Below are positions 10,432 through 21,074 of a stretch of DNA of 64,000 bases, piece by piece. The notes beneath the pieces were generated by a model, which made no database searches, was not told where the DNA came from, and saw only the letters and a list, made by a program, of their open reading frames with translations. Numbering within the stretch: the first letter of the stretch is position 1; each line of letters begins with the position of its first letter. The position numbers and the translations under genes were made by a program. The stretch covers positions 10,221,760 to 10,285,759 of the forward strand of contig CM070727.1 in NCBI GenBank assembly GCA_036346275.1. Reading direction: 5' to 3'. Origin of the DNA: Otatea glauca. Lineage: Eukaryota; Streptophyta; Magnoliopsida; Poales; Poaceae.

Positions 10432-11378
10432 GTATATGTGTCGAAATCATATGCTGCCTTTCAGGCATTCCTTAATACTAGCGGTAGATCCTACTCCCTA
10501 GTCTATGGTGTGATTCAGAAATACACAGGGAAATATTCTAAACCATTTTGAGCATGTTGTCCCCCCATGACCAAATTGCACTGTTTCAGGTGCTGCAGAG
10601 TGGCACTACAAGTAAGAAGTAAAAAATGCTGAGATACGCCGAGCATCACTCAAAAGCAGCCAAATTCAAACCTCAAAAGCAGCCAAATTCAAACCTCAAA
10701 AGCTTCATTCTTGTAGTCGAAATCTTCATTTTCTTATGCAACACAATCAACTTTAGTGTTCCCATAGGCATTCCCTTCAAATGTTCAGTTGCATCAATCA
10801 GTTTTCCTTTGCCAGAAAAACTCTTCTCTCACTCTGCTCAGGAGGTGCCAGAAAAAAGGCAAAGAGATCTTGAAGAGATTTAGGTCCTGGTATCTCACTG
10901 CCATCTTCTTGAAAATCGTTGCATTATACTACATGCTACCCAGAACACAAAGTCAAAGTGCTTTTTCGGCAGCTCTGTTGCATTAAAACTGCAAAGGCGT
11001 CCCTGCTAGAGGCTTTTTTTAGCCCATTGATAGTGCATGCTACAGTCCAACCAAAGCTGAAAAGCCAAAGATATGCCAATCAAACACCCCGCCAAGTGGT
11101 GCACACATTTCAATCTTACAAGCGGCTTGACCTAGTGAATTTCTTTTAAGCCCCTTTTAATGTTTTTTTGTCATTAAATATGTAACAGATAAAAGCAATT
11201 AATGATCATTTTGAGTAGCAGATTATCTGTGGAGAAACTAGTATTATCGAATTCTTCTTCGAGTTTGGAATTGCCATATTAGTCATCCTTTCTCAGTAGT
11301 CTCAAAAATGTGTTATTACTGCATCTATTATTATTTGTACTGATGGTCCATCGCCACAATTTCCATTTTGTCGTCCAG
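10432..11378. other. Intron of the pseudogene with a small direct repeat
   Basis: A 947-bp intron between the nucleophile exon and the next. It holds a duplicated 23-bp unit (CAAAAGCAGCCAAATTCAAA plus three bases) at about 10650-10700. Nothing else was recognised. Confidence 0.6.
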
Positions 11379-12850
11379 GTCCCTTTCTTAGATGTTTGCA
11401 ACACTCTGCTCCATCCTATTCTACCTCTTACAGCCATTGATTATGAAGAGTTTGGGTTTCCTGTGGACCATGAAGAGTTCCTTGCAATCAAGAAGTATTC
11501 TCCTTATGATAATATTCAGAAGGATGCTCTTTACCCAGCCGTGTTTGTGACATCATCATTTAATACAAGGTATGTATTACCTGGCTACGAAGTTATTAGG
11601 TTTACCCCCCCCCCCTTCCTTTCGAACCATGAGTTTCTGCAGCATACTTGGTCTTCAATTACAATAACTTGCTAGTCCTCATATTATGTATTGCTCAGTA
11701 GACTAAACTATTTGTTGCATTTTTTGAAATGATAGGTTTGGTGTATGGGAAGCAGCTAAGTGGGTTGCAAAAGTCCGTGAACTTTCTCAATATGATCCAG
11801 AGCGGCCTGTAATTCTCAACTTGGCAACAGATGTTGTAGAAGAAAGCAAGTATTTGCAAACCAAGGAATTAGCATTGGAGGCTGCTTTTCTAATTAAAAT
11901 GGTAAACAATACCTGAACAACATGTTTTAACTTTCGGAATCTAAACCTGTTTCTCAAAGACGTGGAGAGCATGGTATGACGTCAGTCCTCTCTGTTCAAC
12001 AAAAATCTGAAGGATAAGTCCATCAATTGGAGCTTATATGAGGTACCATGCTTCCTATCATACATTTTTACTGAGTTGATATAACTTGTCCTGCAAATTC
12101 CATTTACATCTATTGTAACATACATGATCGATTCTTCTATCAATTTTTTTTCCAGAATGTCCTGGGGAAATCATATGTGCATATTCCTACATTATATGAG
12201 ATAGCTGCACACTCAAGGCCTGTTTGAATCATTAGACAAACAGTACCGTGTGCATTGGCCTTGAGCACTCAATTGGACAACTATGCTTTTGCATCCTCCT
12301 TTTCTTTTCTTGACCAGGTAAACATCATAGGTAAGAAGATAATGAGAAAACTAGCTGTCTAAATGCTGTAATGGTTTAGTAGTGCCCTGGACGATGAACA
12401 AATTGTCAATTTAAGGTAATGGAGTATGTTGTAATATAACTTACTCAAGAAACAAGATTAGCTCCACAATATGATCTTGATATGTTTCTTCTCCGGGGGA
12501 ATTCACAATATGATCTCTTGTGTGAAAAAAAATAATGTTTGTATAGGATAAAATTGACATATAAGTGCTGAAGTGTTTAATACTGTAGTTTGTGAAACAA
12601 TGTAGGCTTAGCAGTAGACGGTTAGCCAATTATACCTTAAGATGGGGGCAGCAGTTGTATTTTAGAGTTTGCAATTCTTTTTTCTTTTAAGAAAGGGAAA
12701 TTGGAGGTTGATATCCCATTCAATACTGACCGTTAGCAGGATTTCCTGAATTTTGATAGAGCACATGATATATATTCCTAACACATCTATTAAAGCTTTC
12801 TATTCCAATTCTTGGATTCATGTGTAAATATGAATTGTCTGCTCTAACAG

Positions 12851-14912
12851 GAGCTTGGAGGGCTTCATTCAAGAGTTAATGACTGTTGTCAATGAAATGA
12901 TGTGGAACACAGAATTTGCTATTCGGTCATATATGATGTTGAGACCAAGCTTCATCCGACCAGGTACCGGGATTGCAAACGGTGGTTCTTCAAATCCTTC
13001 TGGACCTGCTGGGGCTCTGTCCAATCAACCAGTGGCATTGCCACTGACCATTGATTTCTGTAGTGGGGTCCCAAAGCAGCCTTCCCATTTTATCCAGCAA
13101 ACTGTAAGCAGGTTTGAGAAGTATCTTGGAGAACGCTGCAAGTGGATTGGTGAGCTTGAGCAGTTGGTTCAAATGGAAAACAATAAGAGATCATCGGCTT
13201 CTTTGGAATTTCTACTGAAGGTTATGTCGAATGTGCATGACTATTTCATCTATGTTGCTTCTAAGGTAACACATTGATTATTTATTACTAGTATTGCCTG
13301 GAAACCAAGGATTATTTTTAAACATTATCCTCGTGATATCAGGCATTGATCGTCTACTTTTTAGAAACAGCAATATGTTGTGGACAAAATAAGAGAAATT
13401 ATTTATTACTAGTATTGCCTTGAGACCAAGGATTTTCTAATGTTCCTATTTGTCTAGGTGGAAAATCTTCATCAGTATGGGTAATGCAAACGATCCATTT
13501 GTCGAGGCAAATAGTATCTTCACGATCAACGCCGTATGGGTAATGCAAACGATCCATTTCTCGAGGCAAATAGAAGAGAAGCAGCTAAACAAGAAGCAGC
13601 TGCCAGAAGGGTCCATCCCACATTGCATTTGCCTGCCCTTGTACAGCCCACAACACAGATTGCAGCACCAACGACAAGCCAACTGCAGCAATCTTTGTTC
13701 CCTTCTGGACTGACTTCTTCAAATGCCTTTTCAGCTTTTGGCACTCTGGCTTTCGCTCCACCCTCTTTAAGTCTCTTTTCAACTCCAACTACTCCAACTC
13801 TCTCAACCAACCTTTTTGGTAGTTTCTGGATCAGTCCAGCTCTCCACACCGTTTGGGATAGCCTCCACCCCTACGCTTGGATCAACAACAGCTCCATCTG
13901 GATTTGGGATTAGCACCCCATCTTTTGCTTCAACGCCTGCTTTAGGAACTTCACTATTCTCTACACCATTCGGAGGTACATAAGCTTTCTCATTGTACTA
14001 TATATTGCTACTGCCTAGATGAGTAGATGTTGGAAAATTGTATGCTTATATTAAGTCAGTAATTATTCTACTCGAAGCAATTTGGTGTTCATTTAACTGA
14101 TGTATCTCAACCATTAGCACTGATGTGCTGCCATGTCTGTTGCTCAATGCTCATTTTAAATGGTCTGTGATCAGGGGCAAAATGCTCTACATGAAACTTT
14201 GGTGTGGTAAAAAATCATACAGAGTTACATACTGGAAGCTGATAATCTTTGTTCTTTGATGTGATCTGTCTTCAAGTGCATGCACTGCATTCCTTCTATG
14301 GCTCCCCGTTTGCAAGGGTTTGGCACATCTGCAATTTGCTTTCCTCATGGCATTTTGTAGCTGCAATTGACTTAATCATGTTTTTGGATCTGAATGTTAG
14401 TACCCTTGCTGCAATTTGTTAGTATCAGCACCCATGCACGTAATTTATCCATTATACGCCAAGTTGTTGTAGATGCGACACATCTTCACAGACCCTGCGT
14501 CTGTGATTTAGTTTTTTGTGCTTTCTGCTGTGGTTATTAGTATCATTACTGCCAATGTTGAGGCTACCTACTATGTTTCTTCTTTCTGTCCTACTTTCAG
14601 TTTGACTTGAAAGATATCTCGTTATCTCATCCTGATTTATGTGACTTGTATGACATTCCACTTCTGTCTGCCTCCAGGTGGAGCTACAGCTTCTGGATCC
14701 AACTTTGGTGGTGCATCTGTGAGTAAAATTTCCATAACTTATGTAGCAGTTTTCCTTTGTTAGCAGTATTTAGCAAAAAGATAACTATGCCAAGCACAAG
14801 CTGTTTTTATGTCCTACAGTTTTGTTTTCAAATTCCCATTTCCCAATACCCTTTGTTTTGTATGGTGCAGAAAGGGAGGTCAAAGCCCCGGGCCGACGCG
14901 AGATGTAACTGA
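12851..14912 (+). pseudogene. NUP58: Nucleoporin NUP58 pseudogene, 5' truncated
   Basis: NUP58 belongs to the central FG channel of the nuclear pore. Exon 12851-13265 encodes FIQELMTVVNEMMWNTEFA and HFIQQTVSRFEKYLGERC, the coiled-coil region of plant NUP58. Exon 13458-13975 begins VENLHQ, then holds a disrupted stretch, then ANRREAAKQEAAARRVHPTL and an FG/Ser-Thr-rich tail. A one-base frameshift lies at about 13825; downstream, the correct frame is restored as STPFGIASTP and SLFSTPFGG. Exons 14678-14718 (GATASGSNFGGAS) and 14871-14912 (KGRSKPRADA then a stop) finish the gene. The first exons, encoding the N-terminal half, are absent. A 59-bp partial tandem duplication in the second exon (13477 and 13536) also breaks the frame. 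Confidence 0.88.
13477..13573 (+). repeat. 59-bp partial tandem duplication inside the NUP58 exon
   Basis: ATGGGTAATGCAAACGATCC occurs at 13477 and again at 13536. Each copy continues with CATTT, one variable base, then TCGAGGCAAATAG. The first copy is followed by 20 bases not present in the family's coding sequence. The duplication replaces part of the normal exon. Confidence 0.9.
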
Positions 14913-15768
14913 ATCAATGTGAAACGTGGGTGCCTCTTGTATCTCCTTTTGTCCCTCCTCTCTGTCTAATGAAAAAACTTGTAGTTAATTTTCCCAGCAA
15001 TCCTAGTGGAGATTATCTTGTCAAATGCTTGGTATCAGATTGGATTTATCTGACACTGGTTAGATTCGTAATTTTTGTGACCCTTCTCAATGTTCTTAGA
15101 ATTCTCATGTATAACTGAAGCATCTCTATCTGGAGGGAAAGGTCGTAATAATACTACTAGTTTGACATTGACTTCCAGTAATTTCAGGCCATAGCAGAGC
15201 CTTGGGTAATGGTAATGGGTACGAAGCCTTTCTTTTGAAGGTAGGAAGTAATTACATTTGGATTCTTTTCTAGCTAGACTTTTGTGATAAAAATCCTAGT
15301 GCTGCCTATTAGCATAAAGATTTGTCTCAATTTGGGAAATTTAGACGCTATGATCAACCACCATTCTATATAATATTCAATTCATTCTTGTGAGTTGTGA
15401 CTGTACATAGCTTCCATGTGTCAGTGTCTGTAGATGTGCTGTCATGCATAGCAGCAACGCTGAAGGCTCCTCCTGGTGGAAGGAATGAATTGACTTTTGT
15501 TTCGTTGGACTAGGACATGATTTTGATTTGAAGTTTGTAGTTGTGAGGAACCATGCACAAGGCTGGACTAGTTTCAAGTTTCAACATTATCAACATCCAT
15601 CTAGCACTTGAGTTTTTAATGTTTTCAGCTACTGTCTGCATCACCTCCCAAATGCGCGTTGAGCCGGGTGCACTCACATAGGGTTGAACAAATCTAGGAT
15701 TGAATCTCACATGGACTGAAAGGTCAGTTCATTCCATGTAAGTTCTAGACAATTTCATCCAGGATCAA
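14913..15768. other. Downstream of the NUP58 copy, nothing recognised
   Basis: AT-rich sequence that may include the former 3' untranslated region of NUP58 (14913-15120). No gene, RNA or bounded repeat was recognised. Confidence 0.5.
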
Positions 15769-16175
15769 GACCTTTTTGATTTGTAGGATTCTATAAATGT
15801 AGGAAAAGAAGAAAAAAAAACTAGACTGGAATGTCATGACTTGTTGAATCCCGCAAAAAAAACAAAATCATAGTAATTGTTCAAAAATGTGTTTGATTGC
15901 CTTATATGAAAATGCAGTAATTTTTAGATAAATGTTAATTGATTAGAGAGAGAGTGGAGAGAGGAAGAGAAAAAGTTGTATTGGACCTCTCAAAGAAATT
16001 CCTAACATGAGGTAGACCTTCTGTTAAAATTCCTCCAAAATTTGTAGAAAATTTTCCTACCCTATAAAATTCCTTAGAAACAATCCTACAAAAATCAAAC
16101 ACACACTCGTAGGATTTTTTCTTTAGATTTAATTCCTTCATTTTTCCAATAAAATTCATTTGAATCCAAGAGGTC
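15769..16175. mobile_element. MITE, about 407 bp, imperfect inverted ends
   Basis: The left end GACCTTTTTGATTTGTAGGA and the right end, reverse-complemented, GACCTCTTGGATTCAAATGA are similar. The inside has the AT-rich TAGGAATTTT-type words common in grass MITEs. I could not find a clean target duplication, so the superfamily is left open. Confidence 0.65.
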
Positions 16176-16313
16176 CTCATCCTCGCTGCATCAATTCGAT
16201 TTTTGTCTGAACCTGCCAATCATTCTCATGCTTAGACTGCCTCATGCAAGTAACATAACTGCTATAGCACGTTTTCATTTCCTCATCTGATTGTGATGGC
16301 TCATGGTTCCTGG

Positions 16314-16794
16314 TAGAGATGACAATGAGGCTCCGTTCACAGTAACCCATGGAAATTCTTCTATTAAGGGATAAATAGAGAATTTTTTGTCTCCGTCACC
16401 TTATATGAGGATGGAGACAAAAATGCTTTCTCTACCCCGATTCCCCATTATATGCCCGATAGACAATTATACACACATAAATTGATATTTCTAAATATCT
16501 AAAAATTGGTATTTTCTCTCTAGCCTAATGTAGTTTTGTATAATCTATAATATATAACTTATTTAGTTTTGTTCTACCTTCTATTGTATTAATAACTTTG
16601 CATATTTCTACATAAACATTTGATAAATTATAAAATTACCTTAATTTCAGTCCAATTTAGGTTGTTACTGGACACCGTTTCCTGCCAAATCCTCAATGGA
16701 GACGAAGACGGGAGGAAAGTCACACCCGATAGCTAAATATGGAATGAAGATGGAAGTGCATTCCTCACGGGGAATAGCCCCGTTGCCATCCCTA
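16314..16794. mobile_element. hAT-type MITE, 481 bp
   Basis: The left end TAGAGATGACAATGAGGCTC pairs with the right end TAGGGATGGCAACGGGGCTA (reverse complement). It is flanked by perfect 8-bp direct repeats, GTTCCTGG at 16306-16313 and 16795-16802. The GGGATGGCAACGGGG terminus is characteristic of abundant grass hAT MITEs. Non-coding. Confidence 0.92.
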
Positions 16795-16802
16795 GTTCCT
16801 GG

Positions 16803-18411
16803 TCTCCTCATAAACTGTCCTCATGGCCAGAGGTCCAGAGAATAGTATTAACCATCTCCCTTCCTCTATATATAATTGATATCTTTGCTTCTGAAACGTA
16901 AGTGCTTACGACAGCCTAGACATCAGTTCCCAAAAATTAATGGAATCTTTTGTTTTTATGTACGTCAGTTCCTTAACGGTTGTCATTTCCCTGAAGGTAT
17001 TATTTGGCTGGTGGTTGTTAGGGTTTGGAAGTCCAGTGTAGACGTCAATGGACCCACATGTCTGTGTATATAATCTCTTAAGAGGCTCAGCATAATTTGT
17101 TGACTTGTTCTAACATTTCTATGTGATTTTGACAATTTTATGTTAGAAAGTTTGATTGTTTTCTGGCTGTCAATTTGTTTGCTATACCATCGCATGTTCC
17201 ATTTTTTAACTACATATTGGAATATCGTCTCTATCTATGTTTTTTTTATTACACTTTCCGTTCTGTGCATGTCAAATATACCAGTTGAAACACATATAGT
17301 TTCAAAATTTTCGGGTCAACCGCAGAGTGTAAGGTACTTTTCAGTTTCCAAAGTTGTGTTATGTTAATGCACTGCCACTCTGTTTCCTGGTCAAAATCTT
17401 CGAATGAAGTTATTTATCAATTTTTTGGAGGAAAAAGCTATTTACATTGAAATAGAGTATAAGCTAGGCAACAGTAGTTTCCAAAGGATATTGGTCTTGT
17501 GAATGCACTGCCCTCTGTTTCCTGATCCACATCGAATGAATTTATTTATCTTGGAATCACTCCCTTCACCTGAAATTCTCCCTTGTGGATTTGATTACTG
17601 GTGTCTTTTGGCTACTCAGCTATGACGTGTCTCGGACAACTATCTCAAATCCCCAGCTCGACTGGGACAGTGGAAGTTGCCAAGAAGCAACAAAGCTAAT
17701 CACATGCTAAAGGTCAACATTAACATTGTGTTTAGGTTTAGGAAACGATGATCAGTGGCGTTTAAACTACTGGTGCCTGTCGTCTCCGAAGGGGGAGGAA
17801 CATAGACGTTTCCATGGAACGGTTGGATGCAAGGCAGAACTCGGCACGTCCATTTTGACTTTGTTTGCTTTTGAGTTCGAACGGTTGTGAATTGGTCTTG
17901 TTTTCTCCAGAAAATCTCTTGTCATTCTCTCTTTTTCAGGCCAGCGACGGTGTTGTTTTGAGCTTTGTACTAGACCTAACAACCTTGAGTAACTGACTAT
18001 GATCTGGTTTACGGATCTTTGTTAGAATTAAGAAATATATGCATGTGAATGAAACCTTGACACAAGGCTGCCTCGTTTAATGGAGCAGTGTAGGAAGGTT
18101 GTAGTTCTCCTAATAATGCTAATTTGGAAAATACTAATTTGAAACACAGCCGAAATATAGCTGTTATGACAAGAAATTATGTCTTCATGCTCCAAAATAC
18201 ATGGGAAAAAAGCCCTAATCGCCAGCCCCAACCCTAACCCTTGCACCGTCGGTATCGCGGCCACATCCACCTTCATCGTCTGCTTGTTTAGCACCTTGAC
18301 AACTCAAACAATGCTCGTCTAAAGCTTCAACACAGGTGAAGCATGCAAATCTTAGAGCGAACAATGCGACAAATTTATAGCTGTCTTTTAGAGAAAAAAA
18401 TGTGGGAAGAA
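16803..18411. other. Intergenic, one weak direct duplication
   Basis: No gene recognised. Sequence around 17367-17420 (GCACTGCCACTCTGTTTCCT) recurs loosely at 17502-17550 (GCACTGCCCTCTGTTTCCTG), an old duplication of about 50 bp. The rest is anonymous AT-rich DNA. Confidence 0.5.
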
Positions 18412-18931
18412 GTTCATATAACACCCTTAACTTTGATCAAAAGTCCATCCAGTATACTGAACTATAAAATCAGACATTTGACACTCTGAACTTTGCAATC
18501 CGATTCAAATAACACCATGACTTGGTTTCGTATAGTGGTATTGCCCGTATGATACAATTAAAAGAGTGGTTTTACCATGTAGGATGACACACTGGCCAAG
18601 TTAGGTCAATGACAGGTGGGGGCCACGTGAGCATCTCCCCCATCGAGCTCCCTATCGTACTTCTATGGCTGTTGACCCTATAACTCCTCTCTATTTCGAT
18701 TTGGAAGAGAAGCCATTGTGAGCCTCACCTAGCATTTACTTAAACTTACCCAACATGTCATCCTACATGGCAAAATCACCCACTTATCACGCCACGCGCA
18801 TAATACCACTATGCGAAATCAGGTTAGGGTGTTATTTGAACCGAATTACAAAGTTTGAGAGTCAAATGTCTAGTTTCATAGTTCAGGGTGACAGATAGAC
18901 TTTCGCTTAAAGTTTAGGGTGTTATGTGGAC
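18412..18931. mobile_element. Foldback MITE with ends of about 100 bp
   Basis: The left end (ATAACACCCTTAACTTT, then a stretch ending CAAATAACACC) is mirrored at the right end (GGTGTTATTTGAACC then GGGTGTTATG). The similar stretch is about 100 bp per side, with scattered mismatches, around a non-coding centre. Long inverted ends and no coding capacity suggest a Mutator-like or foldback MITE. No clear target duplication was found. Confidence 0.75.
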
Positions 18932-19074
18932 TTTTTCAAAAAATGTATAGCAAATTGAAAGCTTCGAAAGGATTGCAGAAAACCCTTTTTCTATTCTTCA
19001 CTCCTCGAAATGCCCAAAAGCCATTTCCAATTTTACAGGGAAACAAAATATAAATACCTCCAAAATCCAGGGGC

Positions 19075-19079
19075 CTCCG
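19075..19079. repeat. Left target-site duplication CTCCG
   Basis: CTCCG directly precedes the TGTCACATCCC terminus. The identical CTCCG follows the other LTR at 27800-27804. This is the 5-bp signature of LTR-element integration. Confidence 0.95.
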
Positions 19080-19407
19080 TGTCACATCCCCTTGCCACCA
19101 AGTCGCTTGGGGCGTGAGATCAACCAGACCACAACAAAAAGAAGGAAGAACGGAGAAAGAACCAACCAAAAAAAACAAGGAGATTTCATTCCATTTTCTA
19201 TCTGCCTTTCAATTCTCCAGTACAAAGGTTTTTATACTCAGGGATCCTCCCCTTTTACCCTCTTCAACTAATCCCCTCTACAATTACAGGCTGACCTTCC
19301 AGTGACAAAGAAATTACAGCTACAGTGTTGTCGTAATTCACTGTTTGCCACCCTTTACAAACCCAGCTGTTGGATCATTTCCCTTTTTATCTAAACCACT
19401 CGTTACA
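19080..19407 (-). repeat. Gypsy 3' LTR, 328 bp
   Basis: TGTCACATCCCC...CTCGTTACA on the plus strand (TGTAACG...GATGTGACA on the element strand). It is similar over its full length to 27490-27799, with small indels, including extra bases around 19280-19300 and 19330-19340. Confidence 0.95.
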
Positions 19408-19420
19408 CTACCCCCCTCCT
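19408..19420 (-). other. Polypurine tract
   Basis: The minus strand reads AGGAGGGGGGTAG directly before the 3' LTR. This purine run primes plus-strand synthesis. Confidence 0.85.
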
Positions 19421-19437
19421 GAATACATTGCTTGACC

Positions 19438-20890
19438 CTAAGCAATAACTGTTAGAAACCTGTTCTGCAGCACACTAAAATCTTCCCAAGTAGTAGCTTC
19501 CACACGCATTCCTGTCCATTTGATGAGACCTTGAGCCACCGCGGAACTTCCTTTCTTCACCAACCCCCTTTCCAGCACTTCTTCCGGTTCAGTTGAGTTC
19601 GCATCCAGTTCAACTAGCTTTGGTAGCTCAGCAAAAACGGGAGAGTAGTCTGGATTGAAGGCCTTTAGCTGTGAGACATGAAACACTGGATGAATCTGAC
19701 ACTTCGGTGGCAAATCCAGTCGATATGCAGCTTGCCCAATCTTTTGTATCACCGTATATGGACCATAGAACTTGTATACTAACTTCGAATACGGCTGGTT
19801 CACTAGGGAGGTTTGAGCATAAGGTTGTAGCTTAAGTAATACCTTCTCCCCTTCTTGAAATTGTCGTTCTTGCCATTTTTTGTCTGCTTGGAGCTTCATT
19901 CGATTCTAGGCTCTTGCCCGCTGCTGCTTAACCAATTCATTGTATATTTTTTGATTTCGAATAAGGTCATTTACCTCTTCAGAGTCGCTGTTTGGAGGTA
20001 TGGTGCCATAGTTAGGCTCGACCCCATACAATGCTTTGAAAGGAGACATCCCAACAATGAATGAAAAATTGTGTTGTACCAGAATTCTGCAAACGCCAGC
20101 CAAGTTTTCTATTTCCCAGGGACTCATGGACTGTGCACCTCAAATACATCTCTAAGCACTGATTCACTCGCTCACTTTGCCCATCTGTTTAGGGGTGGTA
20201 GGCGGTGCTGTATTGCAATTTTATGTTCAGAGCTTTGAACAATTCACGCCAAAAAGAACTAGTAAAGATTTTGTCATGGTCTGATGTAATAGTTGTTGGC
20301 ACTCCATGCAGTTTTACAATATGTTCTAAGAATAGTTTTGCAACCTTTTGAGCGGTGAAAGGGTGTCGGAGAGCAACAAAATGAGCATATTTCGAGAATC
20401 GATCAACCACCACCATGATCACATTGTAGCCCTCCGACATAGGCAAGCCTTCGATGAAATCCATGGTTAGGTCTTACCATGCTTCCTCTGGAATAGGCAA
20501 CGGTTGCAGCAGTCCTGCTGGCTTCAATCTCTCCCCTTTTGCCAATTGACACACTTCGCATTGCTTAACAAAATATTCCACTCTCAGTTTCATCCCAGTC
20601 CAGCAGAACAGTTTCTTTAGTCTTTGGTAGGTTGCATGAATCCCTAAACGACCTCTTATGGCGTTGGAATTGAAGACTGCAATCAATTTTGTTTGTAGGG
20701 CCGAATTTTTCCCAATCCATATTTTGCCCTGATTTCGGATCAGCCCTTTATGCAGTTCAAACCCTTGATCATCCGGGCTATGGATGGCCAACTGAGCCAA
20801 ACTTTGTTGTGCTGCTTCATCGATGGCATAAGAGTTCACCACCTCTTGGACCCATACCGGTTGCATCTCCAACCTGGCCTGTAATTCCAT
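19438..20890 (-). pseudogene. Gypsy integrase with C-terminal chromodomain, broken
   Basis: Frame 20890-20474 holds the zinc-binding region (IHATYQRLKKLFCWTGM, VKQCEVCQLAKG). Frame 20464-20189 holds the core: MVVVDRFSKYAHF with the first Asp and TITSDHDKIFTSSFWREL with the second; a stop after STAYHP precedes the third acidic residue (SERVNQCLE). Frame 20127-19906 and frame 19899-19438 carry the rest (FYGPYTVIQKIGQAAYRLDL; IHPVFHVSQLKAF) and a chromodomain at the end (VAQGLIKWTGMRVEATTWED). Chromodomains direct insertion to marked chromatin in this group. Three stops separate the frames. Confidence 0.88.
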
Positions 20891-21074
20891 GAGTTGCCCA
20901 ACCCTGGATAAGGCATCGGCTACTACGTTTTACTTCCCTTTCTTGTACACAATTCAAAACCTTAGCCCCATGAGTCGGGTCATTGCTTTTCTTTGCATGT
21001 CAGACTGCAACTGCTGCTCATCTAGGTAACACAAGCTTCAATGATTAGTCTTTATCACAAATTCACCGCGCTGT
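20891..21074 (-). pseudogene. Gypsy RNase H, 3' part
   Basis: Translation gives RGEFVIKTNH, LDEQQLQSDMQRKAMTRLMG and ADALSRVGQL, the end of the RNase H domain (usually TDHxxL, then ADALSR). There are three in-frame stops. The N-terminal half continues at 24365 on the other side of the solo LTR. Confidence 0.85.

Larger units (their letters stand above)
7025..11916 (+). pseudogene. Prolyl oligopeptidase family (oligopeptidase B-like) pseudogene
   Basis: The family are serine peptidases with an N-terminal beta-propeller and a C-terminal alpha/beta-hydrolase domain. Exon 1 (7025-7543) encodes ISIHGETWHDSYAWM and, after a frameshift near 7275, RWGPWLYYRRADEGKQYPVL, both typical of the propeller start. 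Later exons are 9586-9985 (DAVVDYNLLNGKWQIVQQQ; GLLHGHGAYGEVLDKRWRSE), 10215-10431 (GGGYGKEWHQDGARTKKM; nucleophile motif GWGYSAGE), 11379-11569 (VPFLDVCNTLLHPILPLTA) and 11736-11916 (FGVWEAAKWVAKVRELSQ, ending at a TGA). The exons for the middle of the propeller, some 250 residues, are absent between 7544 and 9585. Exon 9586 has frameshifts and an in-frame TGA at about 9848. The donor at 9986 is GC, not GT. It is clearly a dead copy; a functional paralogue probably lies elsewhere. Confidence 0.9.
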
